Source: Ariolimax columbianus (taxonomy: Eukaryota; Mollusca; Gastropoda; Stylommatophora; Arionidae). Taken from it: a stretch of DNA of 64,000 bases. Positions 42,728 to 54,700 of this stretch are shown piece after piece (position 1 is the first letter of the stretch; each line of letters opens with the position of its first letter). Below the pieces are notes generated by a model. That model was not told where the DNA came from. It made no database searches and worked only from the letters and a program-made list of their open reading frames with translations. The DNA is taken from contig JAVGWX010000013.1 of assembly GCA_036924085.1 (NCBI GenBank), positions 53,240,404 through 53,304,403 of the forward strand. The letters are read 5' to 3'. A program made the translations under genes and the position numbers.

Positions 42728-45700
42728 CTGAAAAAGGACAAAATACAATATACTGCTGCAGATAATAATTTTTTCAGGAAACTGAGTTCCAGTACTAGCT
42801 GTAATGTCTTGACAGTAATATACAATATAATGTCTTGACAGTAATATACAATATGCACAACATGTATCAGATAAGAAGCTGTTTCCCCAACGAATTATTT
42901 TTAGGTATTTAAAAAACACAAAATACCGATTTAAACTATTTTTAATGAAAAATACAACACATTTACTAGGTCTGTTGCACACGTCAAATTTTTGTAACAT
43001 CATATCTCTATTACTACATATATATGACAATTTTAGAGGGTGGGGAAAGTAGGAGTGGCGAGGGTGGTTATGGAGTCAAGTAGTTAGAACACTAATGTTC
43101 TAGATAGAAGAGAAGTGGATGTGAACCAAGATTGTTCCTATCAGATGTTAAAACGAGCTTAATTCGACGACTGTCGAGGGAACGCGATTCCAACCCCTCT
43201 TCCCTCTATCCCATCCCGACGGACTCAAGCAATAAAAATACAGATAGCCTAGTTTCAGTACTTCTTTTACCACTTAAATATTTTAGCCATTGGTAGTCTA
43301 TATTGTCACATTAGATAATAGAGCAACTGAACTTTATATTTACAAACTAACCTGGAATTTAGAATCAGGTGCCCTTGTCAATAGATGAATGAGGTCATTT
43401 GCCGAGTCATGTAATTCTCCAACTTTGTAATTTGTGCAATATGCAAGACCAGGTGTCCACGCAGGTACCGTGTCCAGTAAAAGTAAGCGTGACAGGTATA
43501 GGGCGCTAGATGCCTTTAGAGATGGCAGCGCAGATACCAAATGTATGTTGTTAATGCTGAGATCTAGTATATACCTCGCTAAGTACTCCACCTGCACAAT
43601 ATGAAACCATTAAAACAGCAATTTCTTTTTTAAATAGGAAGTGAAGTGTTAGTGTCAAGGTGACATTTAGTAACCAGAATGAATACCTTTTCGGTACAAT
43701 GTTAAATTGAGGCCAAGTATCGTTAAATTTAAACAAAAAGAATGTCGTTTAAACATGGACGGATAAAGGACAATTTGAATTCTTGCACAGAAAGACAGTT
43801 AAGGTCAAGCCTGTACTTACAAACCACAGAACACAAACACAAATACACACACATTCAAGTGCCGTCTTCACAATAAATGCTGGCTGGAATGTATCGCCAA
43901 CATTCTCTATCTCTCACTTTGGTGGTACACAGATAGACTGCTGCTCGTACATCGTTTGATGTTACCACTTGTAACTGCCTAGGTCGAGCTCCAATCCCTT
44001 AAACCTTTCGCTCTAGAAGGCTTTTACAAGTTTCATGTCTTTAAATGTGGGCAAAATATCTCATTTGTCTGCTCTAACGTATTTCACCAATTCTTTCTTC
44101 ACCCATAGTTTCCACAGGACCTCTACATTTATTAGCTTTTGTTTCAACGAAATGCGATCCATTCTACTGTACATCCACATCTCCAGGGACTTCATTATCA
44201 AAGAATCCGTACCATACAGTAATGTTGAGTATACATATCACCTGATCAGTCTTATTTTTAAGTTGTCTAACTCTCTAGAAATCTTCATTCTGCTCAATGT
44301 CTCTTTAGCCATACATATTCTATTTTTACATTCAAATTTACATTTGCCATAATCGGTTATTACATGACCAAGTTATGAGAAACGTGCAACAGACCTCACG
44401 ATTTACCCTGGCCGTTATTCTAACTCAGAACATTCTCACACTCATCCACATCATCATGACCACACACTTCAAATAATATAGCACACATCAGATGGCATAT
44501 TTATTAATTAATATTCATATCATAAAAATGAGTAGTGGAATTACAAACACAATTCAATACATATCATTGTAACTAATTTTGCCTGTAATATATAGGTTAA
44601 TATAAATATTAAATAAAGCGGAAATTTTAAGCATAAGCTATTGATGGAATTCCTAACTATCTAAAACCCAGTTCTATTGCCTTGCAATTACATCACACAC
44701 ACCTCGCCTTAACTGTGTCCTCAACACACCTTATCAAATACTCTTCCTCACTCAAATCCCCTCAGGCGGGTGATCTGAACATACCTCGTTCACATTGTGT
44801 CCTGCTTACAACACACCGTTCAGGTTATCACTTAATACAAACTCACACACCTACTTGAGCGATCCTGTTCTATCCCTAACATTCGTGCAACAGTCTATCA
44901 ATCGCTCCTCTATCTAAGTTAAACATACTATCTAAATTCAGTTTCTCTCTCTCGCTCTCATCCCTCCTCTTCATCCAGCCTCCTGAGCCAAACTTTGTTT
45001 CGAGTTATATACCCTCAAGCAAAGTCACGAGTTTGACCAATGTATCTCAGGGAATGACCATATTCAGTCTTATTGAAACGAAACACTTTGCACACCTGTC
45101 ACTCATTATCTCACAGCAAGCCCCGCTGCCAATACATCTGTCAATCATTCTCTCCCTACCCAAATCGGAAGGCCAGTGGTCATCTCCTTAGCTGTCCACA
45201 TTCCTTGCCCCAACTCTGTTCTCCTTTGTTGAGACCGTGAGTGACCTGGACACGCATTTAGGTAGCTTTAAGCTTTAACATGTTCAGGTATCAGCAACCA
45301 CATCACCCCTGTCTTAAACTCCCCTTATTCCGGCGGGAACTGTTACGGTGTTGAATTACGTAATCCTGTAATCCGACTCGTCCAGGTGCAGTCTTTGTGA
45401 AAGTTGGATAGTCCCGTTAACTGCTGGCGGTCTTTGTCACGGTGAACCAAATACGAGTGTTGCGATCTAACTAATTCCACCGCTGTTTCCTCAAACTCAC
45501 CACATCAAAAGCCACCTGGTCAGACTTGACCGAAACATCACGTCCACCTTACCCTAGGTCGACGTAATCATTACCTGGCGTATCCAGCTACCCTGCGCCT
45601 ATTGTCTGTCTCCTGTCCGTTTCTCTGGTCGGAAATGTCCCTTTGATCTCGGTCAGTCTAGCTTCCGACTGAACGTCGCGCTCATTGTCTGGCGTGTACT

Positions 45701-48700
45701 TTAGACAACGACTTCAAAGGAATTGTTAACATCTGGTCATTCCTCAATTTTTACCTTACCCCTAATTATTCAAATCTCGGTTTCCCAAGGATAAGGGTAG
45801 ATGAAACAAATTTATGCGAATGCATACGTTAACTCGAGTTTCACATGATAGCCCTACATCTGTCACTACCATGTGTGTAAGTGTTACCCGACTCTACTAA
45901 ATTCCATTTCTGAATTGAGGTAATTTCTCCTTGTTTTTGACTAGCATCATTAAGCATACTATCAACCGTTCCTCATCAGTAATGCTTACTTCAGACGGAC
46001 TCTGCGCTGCTCCATCACCTGTCTCTGATTGCTGGGCGATTTCATCCTGTAAAACGCTCATCGTCTGGTCTGTTTGTTTCACGGTTATTTGGCTAGTATC
46101 TACCGGTTCCCTGGTGGTGTTACGTACACTTACATCGTCCGCTACTTCAGCCTTCCGTCCATCTGTATTCACTATTTGTGGGAAAGACGTTTCCCACTGT
46201 TCGTTCGACTGTTAGCTTATCTCGAGCTGAGATCTTTTCATCTTTGCTTCTCTAACTGGTTCGCTGTCCTTGCTAGGGTTAACCTGTCTTTCACCTTTCT
46301 TCGTTTCCCTTAGAAACTCTGTTCCTCTTTTCTTGGCTGCACGAGTGTTCTTACACGGTGCGTCCGTTTCGCATTCCAACTGTGCGTCATTCCCACTTCC
46401 TTCCTCAGTGGCCGAAGGGTTGTCCCTGCCTTCGGTCTGTTCGACCACTTCTCTTGCATGGCTATGACCTGGCGTGGGTGGGCACGAAACCATAGCTGGC
46501 CCTGCCACCATTCCTCCTCATCTCATTTCCTCTTTATCTGGCGAATCTCCGTTTGTTCCCTTGTTTTATTCTTCGTCGACTTCAACTAATGTTCTACCAG
46601 GCTTGATCACAAGTTCCTGGTAAACTTGGCCCCTTTCATCACGCCCGACCGTGTTAATCGACGTAACACCCTCTTCCTGAATTCTCGGCCTACGCTGTCC
46701 GATGCTTTGACGTTTCATCTGGACCTCTGAGCGAACGTTTTTCTCGTTTGCATTGCGTAACCTGCCCTCCGTCCCTAACTTTTGTGGATACACAAAACCT
46801 GTATCTCTTTCTTTCTGTCCATCCACCCCGTGCTCAAAGTCTCTTTGATAGCTCCCGTCCTGCCTCTCCGCCTGTAACCTTGCAAAATGCCTCTTATGGG
46901 CTAAAAATCTGTCCGATTCAAACTTTTGCTTAACAATTTGTCCATGTGCCTGTGTTTGAATTTTTACTTGGATTAAACTCCTCCCCTTTTCACCACCTCT
47001 GTCCAGCCGTCAACACACGTCCGTCCTGAGATTTCCACCTCTGTCCCTCCACGGATCAGAATGTGGAAGTTGGTTGAATTTCCTACCCCTCTGTTCCTTT
47101 CCAAAATATTGGGCCGTGTTTACTTCTGTCATTTGTTTATTTCTTCTCTCCTTCCTAGCTGGTTTGGACGCTCTGTTTTAAAACTGTTGCAACATACGTC
47201 GGAGGTCCTTTTCCTGTCTTTCCAGCAGAATAACTCTGCTTGTTAGCTCTCATTGCTGGTTATGTAGTTGAATTTTGTCGTCCAACTTATCGCTCGTCAT
47301 TTAGACTGTAGCTAGTGCCACGAAAGGCTCCTGCTCTTCTCCAGGAACTGTTAATATTTCGAATTATATTTGGACAGCCTATAGAATAATGTCCAAAAGT
47401 TAGACAATGATAACATTGTTTAACCTCGTCATGTTGAATAAACCAATCTCCCCCAAAAAAATTTACAACACTGTTAAGTACGCACAGAGTCTTGTCAATA
47501 ATACAACAATGGGTGGAAGAAAAATGTCACACTTACCAGTCAGGTGATTGGAAAAGCTGTCTATGGTAACTAACACTCTAACCACTAGCTACTCCTCTAT
47601 TCATAACTACACACACAAAGTTATATATATAACCGCGACAACCCAGGTTCGAATCCTGGTCACGGCATCAAAATAATAAAGTGTAACAGACCTCACTGTT
47701 TGCCCTGGCCGTTATTCTAACTTAGAACATTCTCACACTCATCCACATCATCATAACAACACACTTCAAATAATATAGCACACATCAGATGGCATATTTA
47801 TTACATAATATTCATATCATAAAAATGAGTAGTGGAATTACAAACACAATTCAATACATATCATCTTAACTAATTATTCCTATGTTATATATAAGTTAAT
47901 ATAAATATTAAATAAAGCGGAAATTTTAAGCATAAGCTATTGATGGAATTCCTAACTATCTAAAACCCAGTTCTATTGCCTTGCAATTACATCACACACA
48001 CCTCGCCTTAACTGCGTCCTCAACACACCTTATCAAATACTCTTCCTCACTCAAATCCCCTCAGGCGGGTGATCTGGACATACCTCGTTCACATTGTGAC
48101 CTGCTTACAACACACCATTTAGGTTATCACTTAATACAAACTCACACACCTACTTAAGCGATCCTGTTCTATCACTAACATTCGTGCAACAGTCTATCAA
48201 TCGCTCCTCTATCTAAGTCGGTGAGTTAAACATACTATCTAAATTCAGTCTCTCTCTCTCTCGCTCTCTCTCTCATCCCTCCTCTCCATCCAGCCTCCTC
48301 TCTATCCAACCTCCTGAGCCAAACTTTGTCTCGAGTTATATACCCTCAAGCAAAGTCACGAGTTTGACCAATGTATCTCAGGGAATGACTATATTCAGTC
48401 TTATTGGAACGAAACATTTTGCACACCTTTCACTCATTCTCCCACAGCAAGCCACGCTGCCAATCCATCTGTCAATAATTCTCTCCCTACCCAAATCGGA
48501 AGGCCAGTGGTCAGCTCCTACCTGTCCACATTCCTTGCCCCAACTCTTGTTCCTCTTTGTTGAGACGGTGAGTGACTTTGACACGCATTCAGGTAGCTTT
48601 AAGCTTTAACATGTTCAGGTATCAGCAACCACATAACCCCTGTCCTAAACTCCCCTTGCTCCGGCGGGAACTGTCACAAACGTGTCACCTGCTCCAGTAC

Positions 48701-51700
48701 CTCTTGGTCTACTTTCATGTTCAATTGGGGCTTCTCCTTTGCTAATTATCATAGTTTTTGTTTTTTGAATATCATTGTCTAAACCACACTCTGAACTGCA
48801 CATATTGACTTGCTCTACACGGTCTTGTAATTCCTCTTCAGTTTCATCCACCAGTTACTGTGTCATCAACATAAAGATCGTTTACTATTCTTCAGTTCAC
48901 CTTAAGTCCAGACATTTCTCCTACTTGTCTGAAGATATTTTCGTTGTGCAGGTTAAAGAGGCAAGGTTACAATACATACCACTGCCTCTTTTTAATAGTG
49001 TTTGGTGAGTACCACTAGGTTTTGTATTTAAAGATTTCGAAAAAGTCTTGACAGTATCGAAACAAATGCAGGTGTAAATCCTCTCGGACATAAGGGCGTT
49101 TCCCAAAACTACACAAAAGGTATTGAGGAAATCCAAGAAGGCTGGAATAAAAAAAAACTACATTCTTCCACCGTCCGGTATATATTCCTGATAGCAAGAG
49201 GACTTCGACAGGGTGACATCATCTCTCCAAAGTTATTTGTAGTATCTCCCAAACGTTATTTACAGTAACTCTACAAGTGATCATCCAATAGCTATATTGG
49301 TGTTGATAAAGGCCTACATATAGATGGCGAGAGGTTCAGAAATTTACGATTTGCAGACGGCCTTGTGCTTGTTAGTCATACCACTGACGAGGTCTTATAA
49401 TTCTTAAACAACCTAAATGACACAGCAGATCTGCTAGTCTCAATATTAATACAAATAAAACACTAATCAAGTTAGGGGATGAAATCATACAGGATATCAG
49501 CTTCTACGTCAACTTTGGCAAAGAAATAAATACCATACACAATATTGATGGCAAAATCTCAAAGGGGAAAAGAGCGGCTTGATATAGCTTCAATTGCATT
49601 TAACCGATACTCCACGGACAGAGCACACCAGTTTAACCCCGTGCTCATTCCAGGCATGATTTTTGGGTGTGAAATGTGGCAATTACTCCATAGAGGATGA
49701 AAAGCGCAAAGTTCTAGCTGTAATTTCATACAACCGACACTCAAACAGGTGAAACACCATAACAAGAGCATTCCTTTAATTACGTGGACATTCCATGCAT
49801 GAATTACGGCTGTGAAGTGTGACAATTACGCCAAAGCAGAAGCTGAAACGCCTCAAGTCACAGAACGAGCTATGGGATTGAGTGTACTAGTTATATCGAT
49901 ATGGGATCAGATCCGAAATGAAGTTCAACATCAAAGATTCGTAAACAGCATTATCGCGAAAATAGCGCTGAGCTAGTACGCACACCTGGACACGGTGAAT
50001 GACGCTGCTGTGGCGGTATGATTTGATAAAAGATCTAGGTCCGCTCTGGTACAGCACCGTAGAGGCTCTTGATGCATACATAATGTTTGCTCCTCGTACA
50101 CAGTGTACCTGCCGGATTGACGACGAGGATAGTGTGAATGTGTTTGGCGATAAGTTATTTTCGCATTTAATTGTTACATTTGCTACCAGTCAAAGTTAGC
50201 AATTAGTCTATAATTTTCTTCTAGACAAATTTCCTGTTCATATCAACAGCGACGAGATCATAGAAATGAAAACCTTTTCAGCAGTTCTCACAATTTGTAA
50301 ACTCTATCAACTACCAGCCCGAGAAACCGCGCATGTAACTCCACTTTTTTTGTCGTCTCATTTTCTACAGTCTTTCGCCTCTCTCGTGGACCGAGTAACA
50401 TTTTTCCCCATTTTACGGCAGGTATCTTTTACGTTGTCTATCCACCTTTTTCTCAGTCTACCTGTGGCCCTTCTTCATGTAGAAGGTTGCATGAACAATA
50501 CAGCTGGTATGTGACAGCGTTTGCCCTCTGCACTCTCGTCTCTATCTCTTTGTCGAGTGTGCCATCCTCAGTAAAAACAGCTCCCAAATACAGCACTCTG
50601 GCTGCCCTGATATAGGGCTTTGATATTACCAAGGAGAGGACCTTGGAGTCCATAATCTTTCAGGTTATCCCACAGTTTACTTCAGTTGATTCTATCGAAT
50701 GCCTTTTCTTGATCTATGAATATGTTGTTTCCATCATATTCTATAGATTGTTCGCATATTTGTCTCAATTTAAATATTGCGTCTGGGCAGCTCTTTCCTA
50801 TCCTGACCCCGAAATAATTATTTGCTAGTGGGGGGTTCCAGTATGTGTCTTCCTCTTCTTTCTAGTATCTGCACATATCTTCCCTATGTGTCTTAGAAGA
50901 GAGTTTCCTCTATACGTTTAGCACTCTCGCTTGTCGCTTTTATTTTTCCAAATGGGAACGATGATTGCCCGTTGCCAGTCTATCGGTACCTTTCTCGACG
51001 TGCAGGCCGCATTAAATATTCTAGTCAGCAAGTCTGTCGGTACCTTTCTTGACGTGCAGGCCGCATTAAATATTCTAGTCAGCAAGTCTATCGGTATCTT
51101 TCTCGACGTGCAGACCGCATTAAATATTCTAGTCAGCAAGTCAACCGCAGTTGTCCTGCAGGCTAGTGGCATTTCTGTTGTGATATCTATGCCTGCTGCC
51201 TTATTTGTTCTTGCTGTCTCCTGATTTCAATATTTCTAAGCCGTGCTCCGTTTCATTCTCCATTTGGTGCTGTGCTGGTTCATACTGTCCCAGGTTTAGC
51301 AACTCGCTAAGTATTTTCTCCATCTGTTTCTTGTGTCTTGACTGTTGGTGATCGGTTCTTTGCCTTTATTATTGATAATTATCAATAGATTGAATGTTTC
51401 TTCTCTCCCTTTCATTGCCTTTATGCTTCTGTAACAATTTCTAAATGATGAAGTACATGTTGGTGGACGAGGCGGACGATCGACCTGTGCGACAACGACT
51501 CTGGAAGCGGGAGCTGGAAACGCCTGGTATCGGGCTCAGGGCGCACCAGAGACCATAGTTGGTAAGCGGCCAGAACAACGTTCAGAAAGCAATGGAAAAC
51601 TACTGGATGTAAAATGCTAAGAGACCTATGACAGTCGAGAGAAACGAAACGCAAAGATCTGATGGTGAGGGCCTCATGCCAGGCAGGTCATCGACGCCAA

Positions 51701-54700
51701 TTGGGGAAGAGGCTGATTTCAGAGTCAGTACAAGTAATAGAGATGACGGCCTAAAGCCCGACTGCATTACAGTGGATAACTCTGAAATGGGACTAAAAAC
51801 AAAACTAAGAATAGGCACCTGAAACGTCAGGAGCCTATACCAGGGCAAGTTGTTTATGATTGGAAAACAGATGGAGAGAACCAGTATAGATGTTCTGAGA
51901 GTCTTTGAACACAGATGGGCCTGTTAAGGGCACTGTATCAGCACTTCAGGAGAAACATTCATATACTCTGGGATGGACAAGGGTGGAAAAGGCGAGGTCG
52001 GTTTCATTCTGTCAAAGAAGACGGCACCTTCACTACTCGGTTACAATGCAGTTAACGACCGAAATATATGTAATCAGACTAAAGATGAAGACAAGAAATT
52101 TAACGATAGTTCAAGTTTATGCACCAACATCAGCAGCCGATGATTGCAAAATGGAAGATTTCTATGACACTTTACAAGAAACAACGGAAAAAGTAGAAGA
52201 AAGAGACATCTTCATCATCACTGGAGATTTTAATGAAAAAGTTGGAGAGGAAAGAGCTGAAGACGAGAGAAGTGTACGAGGACCTTTCGGTTTGGAACAC
52301 AGAAATGAGGGAGGAGAAAAACTGGTTGAATTCTGCAAGGAAAATAACCTCTCCGTTGCCAACACATTATTTAAACAACATCCGCGAAGACTTTACACGT
52401 GGACCTCCCCTGGGAGTAACACCAAAAATCATAGATTACATCCTGGTACAACAAAGATGGATGTCAAATGTGCTGGCAACAAAAACGCTGCCTGGAGCGG
52501 ACTGCAATATGGATCACGAATTACTGTTTGCAGTTTTCAAAACAAGACTATGTATGATTAACAAAGTTTTCCAGCCAATACGCTCAGATGTACTGAATAC
52601 AACATCAAAGTAGAAAACAAATTTGAGACGTTGCTTGCGGTACATGAAGATATGACATCTGAGAAGTTGACATCGCTCGCAAGGGATATTTTAATCTCGA
52701 CAGCGAACGAAATGGTTCCCATGATGTCGCACAAGAAACATAACTATTTAACAGATGAATAACAGAAACTCATTGATGAATCGGAAAAACATAAAACAAA
52801 TGCAAAGTCAGAGGACCAACACAACCATTAAAAACTGCGCAAGAATAGTTACAAGAGGAATAAGAAAAGATAAAAGAAGATACATAGTGGACACTTGTAA
52901 GGACATAGAAAATCTACAGTAACAAGGCAGGGAAAAATATGCCTTTAATCCGATAAGAACACTGACAAGGGAATTCCGTCCGGTTCCGCATGACATCAAT
53001 GACAAATAGGATAACACATTAACAGAAACCAAAGACATACTGAATAGATGGAGAGAGTACTGCAGAACCATGTATGGAGATAGCACAAAGCGCTCAGTTA
53101 CAATCCTACCAAAGGATGAGAAAAAAACCTGAACCAACATTGGAGAAAGTACGCTCAGTAATCAAAAGCCTGAAAAAGGGAAAGTTCCCAGGATGGGATG
53201 ATATCCATGCAGAGCTAATACTAACAGGAGGGGAGGCAAGTGCTCGAGTCTATTACAAGCTGTGTAAGCAGATATGGCCCAATGCAGAGTGGCCAGAAGT
53301 ATGGAAGAAATTAATTTTTATTTCCCCTTGCCAAAAAAAGGCAACCTAAAGCTGTGCACAAACTACCGAGCTATCGCGCTAGCAAGATACACATGATGAT
53401 GTGATAACATTTCTTCTTTTCTTGTATGGAACTTTTGACTTCTCTTTTCCACCAAAACTCATCAAGGAGAAAGCAAGGATGAGAAAAAAAAAAATGGAGA
53501 CGACGAAACCAAAAAATGGTCTGGCACAAGGAAGTGTCCTGGAATTTACCCTGTATAATATATACACCAACGATTAACCTATAGATACGGATGTAACAAA
53601 AATTCATATATACGATGATATAACATACTGTAGCTATCCAGGGAAAGTGGTTCGAAGAAGTCGAACAGAAACTGACAAACGCCCTTGAAGTCCTTGCTCT
53701 ATATTATCAAAACAATCACCAGCAAAACTAAGTATGTGCCTACCATCTCAGAAATAGAGAGGCGAACAGACAGTTGCAGATCAAATGGCAAGAACAGGAG
53801 CTAGAACACAGCACGGCCCTCAAATACCTGGGAGTAAAGATGGACCGCACGCTGTCCTATACCGCACATTGTCAGGAGACAAAACAGAAAATACATGCGA
53901 GAAATAGTATCATACGAAAACTGACTGGCACAACATGGGGAGCAAAGCCAGATGTCCCCAGAACATCAACCCTCGCTCTGTGTTTCTCTGTAGCTGAGTA
54001 CGCCGCATCACTCTGGAAGAACTTTGCACATGTCAAACATAGATACATCAATAAAGGAGACAGGCCGTATAGTTAATGGATGCTTAAAACCTATACCAAC
54101 TGAAAAAATATACCCTATAATCTGCATAACGCCACCAGAGATACGAAGAAAGAAAAACAGGTAAATTACCTGTGCAGCGCCAAAGACTAAAGTCAAGACG
54201 AAGTTTCTTACAGTCAATTCAGAACCCACAAACTAGGAAATCGACGCATCGAAAGTTGGAAACAGCTGACACAGGTCCCCTTGAACGAGTTACGGGAAGA
54301 TTCTGCCCCTGGATATCTCCTGCTCTATGCAAGTTACTATAGAGTCTTCGAACTGGTGTATCGCGATGCAGGAAAAATCTGAAAAGATGGGGATACAGGG
54401 AGAATGAAACACGCGAATGTGGAGTAACACAAGACCAGGACCATCTGGTGATATGCCCAAACCTCTTGGAGACTTGTAGCATGGATGACCTGCTTAGTAT
54501 CAGTGACAGGGCAATCTACGTGGCTGAATACTGGCTAAATGAAGTGTGACGTAGTGCCTAGGACACGGAAAGGAAGTAAGTAGAGTTTTATAGGGAGCGT
54601 CGACCTCTTCCTCTATTTTCAGCAATTTCTGGGTATTTGAATTTTTCTATATTTATTTTTTCTATTTGTGTGCTGTCTTCTTATGGTTTGTCCAAGTTGG

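Larger units (their letters stand above)
44385..48678 (-). mobile_element. LTR retrotransposon without pol, 4.3 kb
   Basis: Two similar long terminal repeats enclose a 2.3-kb interior. The flanks carry a 4-bp direct repeat CGTT (44381-44384 and 48679-48682). The 5' LTR begins TGTGACAG; both LTRs end in TGTT-(A/G)-CA. A primer-binding site lies 11 bases after the 5' LTR. The interior holds short Glu/Lys/Gln-rich frames and one zinc-knuckle motif, but no protease, RT, RNase H or integrase motif. No polypurine tract is evident. It is therefore non-autonomous or internally deleted. Confidence 0.88.
44035..49000 (-). mobile_element. LINE split by the LTR element
   Basis: Minus strand: RT pieces before the insertion (an RQGC..LF-like block and a VDDT motif near 48990-48860, then LVDETEEELQDRVEQVNMCS and KKTK-like IQKTKTMIISKGEAP at 48845-48700). 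After it come GHVITDYG, RICMAKETLSRMKISRELDN and YSTLLYGTDSL (44365-44200), then thumb and C-terminal debris to about 44035. The two parts are continuous when the LTR element and one CGTT are left out, so this LINE was the insertion target. Confidence 0.8.

Noticed and set aside
44035..44352. 105-residue plus-strand gene with hydrophobic stretches
   Set aside because: It is the antisense of LINE thumb coding sequence on the minus strand.
47550..47620. SINE head on the minus strand (AGCTAGTGGTTAGAGTG)
   Set aside because: A box-A-like string is present, but no box B follows at the right distance. The nearby tRNA match is in the opposite sense and fits a primer-binding site better.
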